Shown: one piece after another, positions 49,047-57,925 of the stretch
How the letters are laid out: each line of letters opens with the position of its first letter
Numbering within the stretch: position 1 is the stretch's first letter
Assembly (NCBI GenBank): GCA_035534615.1
Contig: DATLRO010000061.1
Location: 248,001 to 312,000 of the forward strand
Source: JAGWRA01 sp035534615
Lineage (GTDB): Bacteria > Acidobacteriota > Vicinamibacteria > Vicinamibacterales > CAVVIG01
Reading direction: 5' to 3'
DNA length: 64,000 bases
Notes under the pieces: generated by a model
Seen by the model: the letters and a program-made list of their open reading frames with translations, nothing else
What the model was told of the DNA's origin: nothing
The model's database searches: none
Made by a program: the position numbers and the translations under genes

Positions 49047-49052
49047 TAAGAT
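49047..49052 (+). promoter_or_regulatory. Candidate -10 box TAAGAT, leaderless geometry
   Basis: TAAGAT is separated by 6 bases (CCGCTC) from the ATG at 49059, and no Shine-Dalgarno is present. It matches the spacing at 11188 and 35061. Confidence 0.35.
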
Positions 49053-49058
49053 CCGCTC

Positions 49059-50456
49059 ATGCCCCCGGTCGCCGCCCCGACGCCGGCGGACGCGGTTCTG
49101 CTCATGCTGGCCGCCGTCGTGCTGGCGGTGGGGCTCGTCTCGCTCGGCATGACCGCGTTCCACCAGCGGGCGATCGAGCGATCGACCACGGCCTTCGGCG
49201 CGTTCTGCCTGCTGTACGGGATCCGCCTGACGGCCGCCACCCTCGAAGCGATCTATCATCCCGGTTCGCCGCCGGTCGGGTTCGAGATCGTCCGCGTGAC
49301 CGCCACCTACTTCATCCTGGTGCCGGTGACGCTGTTCGCGGAGCAGATCTTCGGGTCCGGCTGGAAGGGTTCCATCCGCGGCCTCATTTACCTCGAGCTG
49401 GCCTACGCCGCCGCCGGGGTCGTGGCGGACGTGGCCGCCGGACGGCCGGGCGCGCTCCTGCCACTGCATCCGTTCCTGGTGATCCTGGCGGCGGTCGTGC
49501 TGTTCGCCAACGCGCTGCGGACGGTGACCCGGGCGAGCCGCGAAGTGCAGATCGTGGAGTACGGCCTGCTCGCGTTCGTGCTCAACATGCTGGCGCCCAA
49601 CATCTCGTTCCTGACCCGGCACCGGCTGCTGTTCAATCCCGAGCCGGCCGGCCTGCTCGTCTTCGTGTGCTGCTTCGGGTACGTGGCGGTCCGGCGGGTC
49701 GTACACAACGAGCGGCGCCTGCTGACGCTGGAGCACGATCTGGAGACCGCCCGCCGGATCCAGGCGTCCATCCTCCCGCGCCGCGTGCCGGAGGGCTACG
49801 GCCTCGCGATCGCCGCGCGCTACCTTCCGATGCAGGCGGTCGCCGGCGACTTCTACGACTTCGTCCCGGTCGACCGCGATCGCCTCGGCATCTTCGTCGC
49901 CGACGTGTCCGGGCACGGCGTCGGCGCGGCCCTGATCGCCTCGATGCTGAAGATCGCCGTCGCCTCGCAGATCTCGCGCGCCGGCGATCCGGCCGCCACG
50001 CTCACCGGCCTCAACGACACGCTGTGCGGTAAGCTCGAGCGTGACTACGTGACCGCCGCCTACCTGCTGGTCGACGGGCGCCGCGGCACGCTGACGTATG
50101 CCGGCGCCGGCCATCCGCCGCCGCTGGTGCGCCGGCCGGCGACCGGCCGTGTGGAGGAACTGCTCCAGAACGGCCTGATGCTCGGCCTGTTCGATGGCGC
50201 CACCTACGAGAACCTCGCGCAGCCGGTCGAGCCGGGAACGCGCATCGTCCTCTACACCGACGGCGTGGTCGAGGCGGCGACGGCCCGCGACGAGTTCTTC
50301 GGCGTCGGTCGCCTGCGCGAGTTCGTCGGCGGGCACGCGGCACTCGCGGCGGGACCGTTCGCCGACGCGCTGCTGCAAGAGGTGGCCAGATGGACCGGCC
50401 GGACCGACGGGTTCGACGATGATCTGACGCTGATTGTCGTCGACGTGGTCGGCTGA
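49059..50456 (+). CDS. Membrane-bound PP2C/SpoIIE-type protein phosphatase
   Basis: This 465-residue protein has six or seven N-terminal helices (about 10-220), a short coiled linker ('RRLLTLEHDLETARRIQASILPR') and a SpoIIE-like PP2C domain. Metal-binding and catalytic motifs are intact: 'VAGDFYDF', 'FVADVSGHGVGAALIASML', 'YAGAGHPPPL', 'LYTDGVVEA' and 'DDDLTLIVVDV'. It should dephosphorylate a serine/threonine of an anti-anti-sigma-type partner in response to a membrane signal. No STAS or anti-sigma gene is adjacent. The SDR gene follows after 35 bases. Confidence 0.92.
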   Translation: MPPVAAPTPADAVLLMLAAVVLAVGLVSLGMTAFHQRAIERSTTAFGAFCLLYGIRLTAATLEAIYHPGSPPVGFEIVRVTATYFILVPVTLFAEQIFGSGWKGSIRGLIYLELAYAAAGVVADVAAGRPGALLPLHPFLVILAAVVLFANALRTVTRASREVQIVEYGLLAFVLNMLAPNISFLTRHRLLFNPEPAGLLVFVCCFGYVAVRRVVHNERRLLTLEHDLETARRIQASILPRRVPEGYGLAIAARYLPMQAVAGDFYDFVPVDRDRLGIFVADVSGHGVGAALIASMLKIAVASQISRAGDPAATLTGLNDTLCGKLERDYVTAAYLLVDGRRGTLTYAGAGHPPPLVRRPATGRVEELLQNGLMLGLFDGATYENLAQPVEPGTRIVLYTDGVVEAATARDEFFGVGRLREFVGGHAALAAGPFADALLQEVARWTGRTDGFDDDLTLIVVDVVG

Positions 50457-50491
50457 CCCGCGACGGGAAGCCGGCGAGGAGTCGAAACGCC

Positions 50492-51364
50492 ATGGACGAA
50501 CCGACGATCCCAACCATGAGCGGCCGGGTGGCCGTCGTGACCGGCGCCAGCTCCGGCATCGGTCTGGAAGCGGTGCGCGGCCTCGCCCGGCTGGGGGCGA
50601 CGGTCGTGCTCTGCTGCCGCGATGCCGGCCGCGGCGAGGCCGCGCGCGCCGCAATCGCGCGCGCGCCGGCGGCCGGCCCGGTCTCGCTCGAGCTCGCCGA
50701 CCTCGCGTCGCTCGCACAGGTGCGGGCGCTGGCCGATCGCCTGCTCGCCCGCTTCCCGGCGATCCACCTGCTCGTGAACGACGCCGGCGTCTACCGAAGC
50801 GGCCTGGAGCACACGCCGGACGGCGCCGAGATGACGATGGGCGTCAATCACCTGGCGCCGTTCGTGCTGACCGCCCGGCTGCAGCCCGCGCTCACCGCCG
50901 GCCGCGCGCGGATCATCAACGTGTCGTCCGAGGCGCACCGCGGGGCGAACCTCCGCCGCGCGCCGCTCGACCGGATCCTGCGCGGCGACGGCCATTACAA
51001 CGGGTTCCGCGCGTACGCCGATTCCAAGCTGGCGAACATCCTGTTCACCCGCGAGCTGGCGCGCCGCGACGCCGTCCCGGGAGCGACCGTCCTGGCATTC
51101 CATCCGGGGATGGTCGCCACCCACATCTGGAATCAGAACCAGGACGCCGCGAGCCGGATCATCCGGCTCTTCAAGCCGCTCATGCTGTCGCCCGCCAGAA
51201 GCGGCGGATTCCTCGTCCGCCTGGCCACCATGCCGCTGGAGCAGGGGAGCAGCGGCCGGTATTTCAGGCAGGATCGGCCCGGGCGTCCGTCCGCCGACGC
51301 GCTGGACGAGGAGCTGGGCCGCGCGCTCTGGGACGCGAGTGGAAGAGTAATGAAGAATGAATGA
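50492..51364 (+). CDS. Short-chain dehydrogenase/reductase (retinol-dehydrogenase-like)
   Basis: This 290-residue SDR has the cofactor motif TGASSGIG (17-24), 'NDAGVY' in place of NNAGxx, 'NVSSEAHRG', and the catalytic Tyr-x3-Lys in 'RAYADSKLANI' (about 174-178). The 'HPGMVATHIW' stretch after the active site is typical of the retinol dehydrogenase/WW-oxidoreductase-like group. NADP-dependent oxidation or reduction of a small carbonyl or alcohol is expected. It lies 35 bases after the phosphatase gene with GAGGAG before its ATG, so it is probably co-transcribed. Confidence 0.88.
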   Translation: MDEPTIPTMSGRVAVVTGASSGIGLEAVRGLARLGATVVLCCRDAGRGEAARAAIARAPAAGPVSLELADLASLAQVRALADRLLARFPAIHLLVNDAGVYRSGLEHTPDGAEMTMGVNHLAPFVLTARLQPALTAGRARIINVSSEAHRGANLRRAPLDRILRGDGHYNGFRAYADSKLANILFTRELARRDAVPGATVLAFHPGMVATHIWNQNQDAASRIIRLFKPLMLSPARSGGFLVRLATMPLEQGSSGRYFRQDRPGRPSADALDEELGRALWDASGRVMKNE

Positions 51365-51366
51365 CT

Positions 51367-51405
51367 GGGAACGAGGAACGAGGAATGAGGAACGAGGAAT
51401 GAGGA
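51367..51405. repeat. Purine-rich short-period repeat (gaggaacgaggaat)
   Basis: The SDR stop is followed by five degenerate copies of GGAAcGA/GGAAtGA. It is another post-stop short-period tract. The 3' end of the SDR (Val-Met-Lys-Asn-Glu) already has this composition, so the tract may have extended into the coding region. Confidence 0.5.
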
Positions 51406-51511
51406 CCTTCGCCGCGATCGAAAGGCGCCCGCCGGTCGTCCCCCGTACAGTGCTGTTCGCTGAACCGCCGGCGCCGGAGTCGGCGGCGGCTCTCTGATCA
51501 GGAGTCTCACC

Positions 51512-51928
51512 ATGTCGCGCATGTGCCTGTGGCTGGCGATCGGTGTGGCGGTGTCCGGCGGCGCGGTGCGCGCCGCGCCGTCCGTGCCGAAGGGGGCGCC
51601 GCGGGCCGCGGCCGCCTGGCTGCGGCTCGTCGACCAGGGCCGGTACGGCCAGTCCTGGCGGATCGCTTCCGCACTGTTCAAGCGGGCGGTCACGCAGGAC
51701 GGCTGGCAGCGGGCGATGGAGCAGATCCGGGCGCCGCTCGGGCCGGTCGCCAGGCGAAGGCCGTTCAGGACGACCGCGACGACGTCGCTGCCCGGCGTGC
51801 CCGACGGGCACTACGTCGTCCTGCAGTACCGGACGTCGTTCGCGCACAAGGCGTCGGCTCTCGAGACCGTCACGTGCGTGCAGGAGGCCGACGGCGCCTG
51901 GCGCGTCGCAGGCTACTTCATCCGGTGA
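51512..51928 (+). CDS. DUF4019-like secreted protein
   Basis: This 138-residue protein has a signal peptide ('LWLAIGVAVSGGAVRAAP') and the DUF4019 pattern 'AAAAWLRLVDQGRYGQSWRIASALFKRAVTQDGWQRAMEQIRAPLGPVARR', 'GHYVVLQYRTSFAHKASALETVTCVQEADGAWRVAGYFIR'. The family is periplasmic and of unknown function. AGGAG precedes the ATG by 9 bases. A C10 homopolymer lies a few bases after the stop. Confidence 0.85.
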   Translation: MSRMCLWLAIGVAVSGGAVRAAPSVPKGAPRAAAAWLRLVDQGRYGQSWRIASALFKRAVTQDGWQRAMEQIRAPLGPVARRRPFRTTATTSLPGVPDGHYVVLQYRTSFAHKASALETVTCVQEADGAWRVAGYFIR

Positions 51929-51942
51929 TCGCCCCCCCCCCG

Positions 51943-51958
51943 ACCGGCAAAGGCCGGT
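51943..51958 (+). terminator. Hairpin after the DUF4019 gene
   Basis: A 6-bp stem ACCGGC/GCCGGT with an AAAG loop follows a run of ten C residues (51932-51941). It is a plausible weak terminator; there is no T-run. Confidence 0.35.
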
Positions 51959-52138
51959 TCGGCGGCCGCGCTTGAACGGGTGCGGCCGGCAGGGGTCGCC
52001 CGCCCCGGGAAGAGGTGTTCCGGCCGCCGCTCCCCGGCGGTGATCGGACTGCCCCCGTCGCGACGGTGGGAACTTCGCCCGGACGTGGCTCGTATGGCCT
52101 AACCAGAGCGGTTCTTTTCCGGTGGAGACGCGCGTCCG

Positions 52139-54610
52139 ATGGATTCACTGCTGCAGGATGTCCGGTTCGCACTCCGGCTTCTCTGGAAGGACAAGGGATT
52201 CACGCTGGCGGCCGTGCTGACGCTCGGCGTCTGCCTCGGCGCCAACGCGGCGCTGTTCAGCGTCGTCAACACCGTGCTGCTGCGGCCGCTGCCGTTTCCG
52301 CATGCGGAACAGCTCGTCTACGTGTACGACAGCTTTCCGAACGCCGGCATTCCGCGGGCCAGCTCCAGCGTGCCGGACTACGAGGACCGGGTGCGGGGCG
52401 TCCCGGCGTTCTCGCAATCGGCGCTCTACGACGACCACAGTATGAGCCTCGACGTCGGCGGCGGCCGGCCGGAGCAGGTGACGGTCACGCAGGTGACGCC
52501 GTCGTTCTTTCCGCTGCTCGAGGTGGCGCCATTCATCGGCCGCGCGTTCACCCCCGAGGACGGCGAGGTGGGGCGCGAGCACAAGATCGTCCTGAGCTAC
52601 GCGACCTGGCAGGCGATGTACGGCGGGCGCACGGATGCCCTCGGCCAGGACCTGCGCGTCAACGACGTGCCGTACACCGTCATCGGCGTCATGCCGAAGG
52701 GCTTCTCGTTCATCAAACCCGACATCCGCGCCTGGATTCCGACGGCGTTCACGCCCAAGGACAAGTCGCTCGAGTCGCGATTCAACGAGAGCTTCGAGTT
52801 CATCGGCCGGCTGAAGCCGGGGGCGACGCTCGCGCAGGCCCAGGCCCAGCTCGACGCCATCGACGCCGCCAACTTCGACCGGTTCAAGGAATTCCAGCAA
52901 CTGCTGAAGAACACGGGATTCCACGTGACCGCGGTGCCATTCCAGGCCGATCTCGTCCGGAACGTGAAGGCGATGCTGTACCTGCTGTGGGGCGGCGCGC
53001 TGTTCGTGCTGCTCATCGGCGCCGTCAACGTGGCCAACCTGGCGCTCGTCCGGTCGCGGGTGCGGCTGCGCGAGCTGGCGACGCGTGCGGCCCTCGGCGC
53101 CGGACGGCTGCGCCTGGCGCGCCAGCTCGTCACCGAGAGCCTCGTGCTGGCGGCCGGCGGCGCCGCGCTGGGCCTCCTGGTCGGCGAGGCCAGCCTGCGT
53201 CTCTTCAGCACGCTGAATCTCCAGGAGCTGCCGCGCGGCGCCGGGATTCACCTGGACGGCGCCACGGTCGCGTTCGTCCTCGGTCTGACGGCCGTGGTCG
53301 GCCTGCTCATCGCGCTGATTCCGGTCGCGTCGATCGTGCGCGCCGATCTCAACGCGGTGTTCCACGAGGACGTCCGGACCGGCTCGGCCGGCCGGGGCGC
53401 CCGCGCCCTCCGCCGGGCGCTCGTGGTCACCCAGATCGCCCTGGCCTTCATCCTGCTCTTCGGCGCCGGCCTGCTGCTGGCCAGCTTCCGCCAGGTGCTG
53501 GACGTCAACCCCGGCTTCGACGCGCGGCACGTGCTGACCGCCTCGATCCGCCTGCCGGACGCGCGCTACCCGACCGGCGACGCGCGCGCGCAGTTCACCG
53601 ACCGCTCTCTCGCCGCCATCCGTGTCCTGCCGGGCGTCACCGCCGCCGGCGCGACGAGCCAGGTTCCGCTGGGCGGCGACTACAGCAGCAGCGCCATTCT
53701 CGCGGAAGGCTACCAGATGCGGCCGGGCGAATCGATCGTCTCGCCCTACTACAGCGAGGTCACGCCCGGGTACTTCCAGGCGATGCGCATCCCGCTCATG
53801 AAGGGCCGGTTCTTCGACGCCCACGACACGAAGGACGCGCTGCACGTGGTCATCATCGATCAGCGGCTGGCGCGGCACTTCTGGCCGCACACCGATCCGG
53901 TCGGCCACCGGCTGTACAAACCGACCGACCCGCAGAATCTGACGGCCATCACCCCGAAGACGAAGTTCTTCACGGTCGTCGGCGTCGTGCATGACGTCGC
54001 CGTTCGCGGCGCCGGCGAAACCGATCCGACCGTCGGCGCGTATTACTTCCCGATCGACCAGTCGCCCGTGCACCTGGTCACGTTCACCATCCGCACGGCC
54101 GGCGATCCGAACGGCCTGATCGGCGCCGTGCGGGCGAAGATCGCATCTCTCGATCCGCAGCTGCCGGTCTACGACATCGAGACCATGACGCAGCGGACCG
54201 ACAAGGCGCTGGTCACGAGACGATCGCCGCTGGTGCTCGCGATCGGCTTCGGGGTGGTGGCGCTGCTGCTGGCGGCCATCGGCATCTACGGCGTGCTGGC
54301 CTATCTCGTGACGCAGCGGACGAAGGAGATCGGCATCCGCATCGCCCTCGGCAGCAGCACGCGCGGAATCTTCGAGCTGATCCTCCGCGAGGGGCTCGCG
54401 GTGCTCGGCATCGGCTTCCTCGTCGGCCTGCTCGGCACCTGGGCGGTCGGCCGGGGCCTGCACAGCCAGCTGTACGGCGTGCAGCCGACCGATCCGCGCG
54501 TCCTGATCGGCACCATCGTCGCGCTGGGCGCGGTCGCACTCGCCGCCTGCCTGCTGCCGGCCGGACGCGCCACGCGCGTCAATCCCGTCACGGCGCTCCG
54601 GCAGGAGTGA
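52139..54610 (+). CDS. ADOP-type permease, tandem copy 1
   Basis: This 823-residue protein has the duplicated MacB/FtsX architecture. Helix 1 ('FTLAAVLTLGVCLGANAALFSVVNTVLLRPLPF') is followed by a periplasmic domain and an FtsX block near 275-415 ('LRELATRAALGAGRLRLARQLVTESL'). Helix 'RALVVTQIALAFILLFGAGLLLASF' and a second periplasmic domain precede a final FtsX block ('LVTQRTKEIGIRIALGSSTRG'). The tail is 'NPVTALRQE'. It lies about 100 bases upstream of a close paralogue; many segments are near-identical between the two ('ADLVRNVKA', 'LYLLWGGALFVLLIGAVN'). No ATPase partner is nearby. A GGAG site is about 10 bases before the ATG. Confidence 0.9.
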   Translation: MDSLLQDVRFALRLLWKDKGFTLAAVLTLGVCLGANAALFSVVNTVLLRPLPFPHAEQLVYVYDSFPNAGIPRASSSVPDYEDRVRGVPAFSQSALYDDHSMSLDVGGGRPEQVTVTQVTPSFFPLLEVAPFIGRAFTPEDGEVGREHKIVLSYATWQAMYGGRTDALGQDLRVNDVPYTVIGVMPKGFSFIKPDIRAWIPTAFTPKDKSLESRFNESFEFIGRLKPGATLAQAQAQLDAIDAANFDRFKEFQQLLKNTGFHVTAVPFQADLVRNVKAMLYLLWGGALFVLLIGAVNVANLALVRSRVRLRELATRAALGAGRLRLARQLVTESLVLAAGGAALGLLVGEASLRLFSTLNLQELPRGAGIHLDGATVAFVLGLTAVVGLLIALIPVASIVRADLNAVFHEDVRTGSAGRGARALRRALVVTQIALAFILLFGAGLLLASFRQVLDVNPGFDARHVLTASIRLPDARYPTGDARAQFTDRSLAAIRVLPGVTAAGATSQVPLGGDYSSSAILAEGYQMRPGESIVSPYYSEVTPGYFQAMRIPLMKGRFFDAHDTKDALHVVIIDQRLARHFWPHTDPVGHRLYKPTDPQNLTAITPKTKFFTVVGVVHDVAVRGAGETDPTVGAYYFPIDQSPVHLVTFTIRTAGDPNGLIGAVRAKIASLDPQLPVYDIETMTQRTDKALVTRRSPLVLAIGFGVVALLLAAIGIYGVLAYLVTQRTKEIGIRIALGSSTRGIFELILREGLAVLGIGFLVGLLGTWAVGRGLHSQLYGVQPTDPRVLIGTIVALGAVALAACLLPAGRATRVNPVTALRQE

Positions 54611-54712
54611 GCTCCTGACGCCTGTGACGCCGAGCGAAGAACGTCGACAGGTCTCACCGAAGACCGCAGACTGACGACCGAAGACCGTCGATCTCGTCGA
54701 AAGCCAGGAACA

Positions 54713-57181
54713 GTGGACACCCTGCTGCAGGATCTCCGGTTCGGCCTTCGCCTGCTCTGGAAGGACAAGGGCTTCACGGCCGCGGCCGTCCTGACGCTCG
54801 CCGTCTGCCTCGGCGCGAACGCGGCGCTCTTCACGGTTGTCGACACCGTGCTGCTGCGTCCGCTTCCCTTCCGCAGCGCCGGCCGGCTGGTCGCGATCCA
54901 TAACGCCTTTCCGAACGTCGGTTTTCCGCTGGCCAGCACCAGCGTGCCGGACTACGTTGACCGGTTGCACGGCATGCCGGCCCTCGACGCCTTGGCCATT
55001 TACCGCCACCGCGACTTCAGCATCGAGGCGGGAGGGCGGCCCGAGCAGGTGGACATCCTGCAGGCCACGCCGTCACTGTTCCGACTCCTCGAGGCGGCTC
55101 CAGCGATCGGCCGTCTCTTCACGGAAGAGGATGCCGAGGTCGGCCACGAGCACGAGGCGATCATCAGCTACGCCACCTGGCAGCAGATGTTCGGCGGCCG
55201 TCCGGACGTCCTCGGGCGCGACATCCGCATCGCTGACGTCCCCTACACAATCGTGGGGGTCATGCGGCGCGGCTTCTGGTTCATCAACCCCGCCATCCGG
55301 GTCTGGACGCCGGCCGCTTTCACGCCGGAAGAGAGGTCCGAAGACAACCGCCTGAGCGAGAACTGGAACGAGGTGGGTCGACTGAAGCCCGGCGTTACGA
55401 TTCAGCAGGCACAGGCGCAGCTCGACGCCTTGAACGCGAACCTGCCGGATCGCCTGCCACAGTACCGAAAGATCCTCGAGGACGCCGGATATCACAGCTT
55501 CGTCGTGCCCCTGCAGGCCGACCTCGTCCGGAACGTGAAGGCGATCCTCTACCTGCTCTGGGGCGGCGCGCTCTTCGTGCTGCTCATCGGAGCCGTCAAC
55601 ATCGCCAACCTGACGCTGGTTCGCTCGCGCGCCCGCCTGCGCGAGCTGGCGACGCGCGCGGCGCTCGGCGCCGGTCGGTTGCGGCTGGCGCGGCAGCTCG
55701 TCACGGAGAGCCTCGTGGTGGCGCTTGCCGGCGGCGGCCTCGGCCTGCTCGGCGGCTATGCCGCGCTGCGGCTCTTCGGCGCGCTCGATCTCGGCGACCT
55801 GCCGCGCGCCGGGGCGATCCACCTGGATGCCGCGACGGCCGCCTTCAGCCTCGGCCTCGCGGGTCTGGTCGGCCTCCTCGTGGCGACCATTCCGGTCTCG
55901 TCGGTCCTGCGCGCGGAGCTGAGCAACGTCTTTCACGAGGACGCGCGGACGGGCACGGCCGGACGGAGCGCCCGCGTGCTGCGCCGGCTGCTGGTGGTCA
56001 CGCAGGTCGCCGTCGCCTTCGTCCTGCTCGTCGGCGCCGGCCTCCTGCTCGCCAGCTTCCGCCAGGCGGCCGCCGTCAATCCGGGCTTCGATCCACACGG
56101 TGTCCTCATCGCGTCGGTCCGGCTGCCCGACGCGCGCTACACGGACGACGCCGCGCGGCGGCTGTTCGCCCGGCAGGCGCTGGACCGGATCCGCGCGCTG
56201 CCGGGCGTCGCCTCCGCCGGCGCCACCGACGCGATTCCGCTCGGCGGCAATCACGACGACGAAGTCATCATGGCCGAGGGCTACCGGATGAAGCCGGGCG
56301 AGTCGGTGATTTCGCCGAACGCCGCGGTCGTCACGCCCGGCTATTTCCAGGCGATGCGCATTCCGCTCGTCAGGGGCCGGTTCTTCGATGCCCACGACAC
56401 GCCGGACGCGCCGCGAGTCATCATCGTCGACGAACGCCTGGCGCGCCACTTCTGGCCTGATCGGGATCCGCTCGGGCATCGGATGTTCATGCCAACGGAC
56501 CCGCAGAACCTGACGGCCGTCACCCCCAAGACGAAGTTCTTCACGGTCGTCGGCGTCGTCCACCACGTCGCGATGCGCGGCATTGCCGACAACCAGCCGG
56601 ACGTCGGCACCTACTACTTTCCGTTCGCCCAGCAGCCCCAGCGCGCCATCACCTTCGCGGTCCGGACGTCGCGCGATCCCGTCGCGCTCGCGCCGGCCGT
56701 CCGGCGGACGGTGGCGTCGGTCGATCCCGAGCTGCCGGTCTACGACGTCCAGACGATGCGGCAGCTCACCGACCATGCGCTGCTGAGCCGTCGATCGCCG
56801 TTGATGCTGTCGGTCGGGTTCGGGGCGATGGCGTTGCTGCTGGCGGCGATCGGCATCTACGGTGTGCTGGCGTATCTGGTGACCCAGCGGACCAGGGAGA
56901 TCGGCATCCGCATCGCGCTCGGCAGCACACGTCGCCGGATCTTCGACCTGATTCTGCGCGAAGGGCTGGTCGTCGTGGGCGCCGGCCTGGTCCTCGGCCT
57001 GGCCGGCGCGTTCGCTCTCAGCCGCGGTCTGCAAAGCCAGCTCTATCGCGTGCAGCCGACCGATCCGCGCGTGTTCGCCGGCACGACCGCGGTCCTCGGC
57101 GCCGTCGCCCTGGCCGCCTGCCTGCTGCCGGCCGGGCGCGCGACCCGCATCAACCCGATCACGGCGCTCCGGCAGGAATAG
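54713..57181 (+). CDS. ADOP-type permease, tandem copy 2
   Basis: This 822-residue paralogue of the preceding gene has the same domain order. It starts at a GTG ('DTLLQDLRFGLRLLWKDKGFTAAAVLTLAVCLGANAALF') shortly after AGGAA. The two copies align along their whole length and share the 'GHRMFMPTDPQNLTAVTPKTKFFTVVGVVH'-type loop, so tandem duplication followed by divergence is likely. The periplasmic domains differ more than the membrane blocks, which would be expected if they recognise different ligands. It is followed after 14 bases by the methyltransferase-like membrane protein gene, so co-expression is likely. Confidence 0.9.
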   Translation: MDTLLQDLRFGLRLLWKDKGFTAAAVLTLAVCLGANAALFTVVDTVLLRPLPFRSAGRLVAIHNAFPNVGFPLASTSVPDYVDRLHGMPALDALAIYRHRDFSIEAGGRPEQVDILQATPSLFRLLEAAPAIGRLFTEEDAEVGHEHEAIISYATWQQMFGGRPDVLGRDIRIADVPYTIVGVMRRGFWFINPAIRVWTPAAFTPEERSEDNRLSENWNEVGRLKPGVTIQQAQAQLDALNANLPDRLPQYRKILEDAGYHSFVVPLQADLVRNVKAILYLLWGGALFVLLIGAVNIANLTLVRSRARLRELATRAALGAGRLRLARQLVTESLVVALAGGGLGLLGGYAALRLFGALDLGDLPRAGAIHLDAATAAFSLGLAGLVGLLVATIPVSSVLRAELSNVFHEDARTGTAGRSARVLRRLLVVTQVAVAFVLLVGAGLLLASFRQAAAVNPGFDPHGVLIASVRLPDARYTDDAARRLFARQALDRIRALPGVASAGATDAIPLGGNHDDEVIMAEGYRMKPGESVISPNAAVVTPGYFQAMRIPLVRGRFFDAHDTPDAPRVIIVDERLARHFWPDRDPLGHRMFMPTDPQNLTAVTPKTKFFTVVGVVHHVAMRGIADNQPDVGTYYFPFAQQPQRAITFAVRTSRDPVALAPAVRRTVASVDPELPVYDVQTMRQLTDHALLSRRSPLMLSVGFGAMALLLAAIGIYGVLAYLVTQRTREIGIRIALGSTRRRIFDLILREGLVVVGAGLVLGLAGAFALSRGLQSQLYRVQPTDPRVFAGTTAVLGAVALAACLLPAGRATRINPITALRQE

Positions 57182-57195
57182 GAAGAGAGGACGCC

Positions 57196-57804
57196 GTGGG
57201 CCACTACGTGGATCTCGGCCGCTACGTCGTCGGCGTCGCCGTCATGGTCGCCCTGCCGCCGGCCGTTCTGCTGTGGTACGCCATCCACCCGCTCGCACCG
57301 GTCTGGCGTCGGGTGGGGCCGATCGCCACATACGGGATCCTGGCTGCGCCATATCTCCTGGTCGTCGCCCTGCTGGCCGGCTTCAGGGATCGGCTGCTCG
57401 GTCCCGACTTGGGCGCCAACCCTCTGCTCATCGCGCTCGGGGCCGCCTGTCTGGCGGCGACGATCGTGGTCAGGCGGCGCCGGAAGGGGCTGCTGACGAC
57501 GCGCGTGCTGGTGGGGGTCCCGGAGCTGTCGCGTCAGTCGTCCGGCGAGCTGCTTCAGACCGGCATCTACGCGCAGATCCGCAATCCGCGGTACGTCGAG
57601 GTCTTCCTCGGGACGCTCGCCTACGCGCTCGTCGCCAACTACCTCGGTCTCTATGTCCTCACGGCGCTGCTCGTGCCCGGCCTGTACGCCGTCGTCCTGC
57701 TCGAGGAGCGGGAGCTGCGCCAGCGGTTCGGCGCGGCGTACGACGACTATTGCCGGCGCGTCCCGCGGTTCATCCCGAGACGGCCCCACCTCCCGGCGGC
57801 ATGA
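57196..57804 (+). CDS. Isoprenylcysteine carboxyl methyltransferase-like membrane protein
   Basis: This 202-residue protein has about five helices and the C-terminal ICMT/PEMT signature: 'LLQTGIYAQIRNPRYVEVFLGTLAYALVANY' and 'LLEERELRQRFGAAYDDYCRRVPRFIPR'. These form the SAM-binding cap of the family. Bacterial members methylate lipids or small molecules; substrate is unknown. The GTG start follows AGAGGAC. It is 14 bases downstream of the second tandem ADOP permease. Confidence 0.83.
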   Translation: MGHYVDLGRYVVGVAVMVALPPAVLLWYAIHPLAPVWRRVGPIATYGILAAPYLLVVALLAGFRDRLLGPDLGANPLLIALGAACLAATIVVRRRRKGLLTTRVLVGVPELSRQSSGELLQTGIYAQIRNPRYVEVFLGTLAYALVANYLGLYVLTALLVPGLYAVVLLEERELRQRFGAAYDDYCRRVPRFIPRRPHLPAA

Positions 57805-57925
57805 CCGAGGCCCCTCCCCCCGGGTCCGGGGACTGCGATACGCTAGAGGGGATCGGCGGCTCTCATCATTCCCGCACACGTTCGCCGGCCGCCGCCCCGT
57901 CAGGCGAACGACAGAGGATGGCATC

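Noticed and set aside
51932..51941. C10 homopolymer as a phase-variation switch
   Set aside because: It lies 4 bases after a stop codon, outside any coding sequence and far from a promoter, so slippage would not alter a reading frame.
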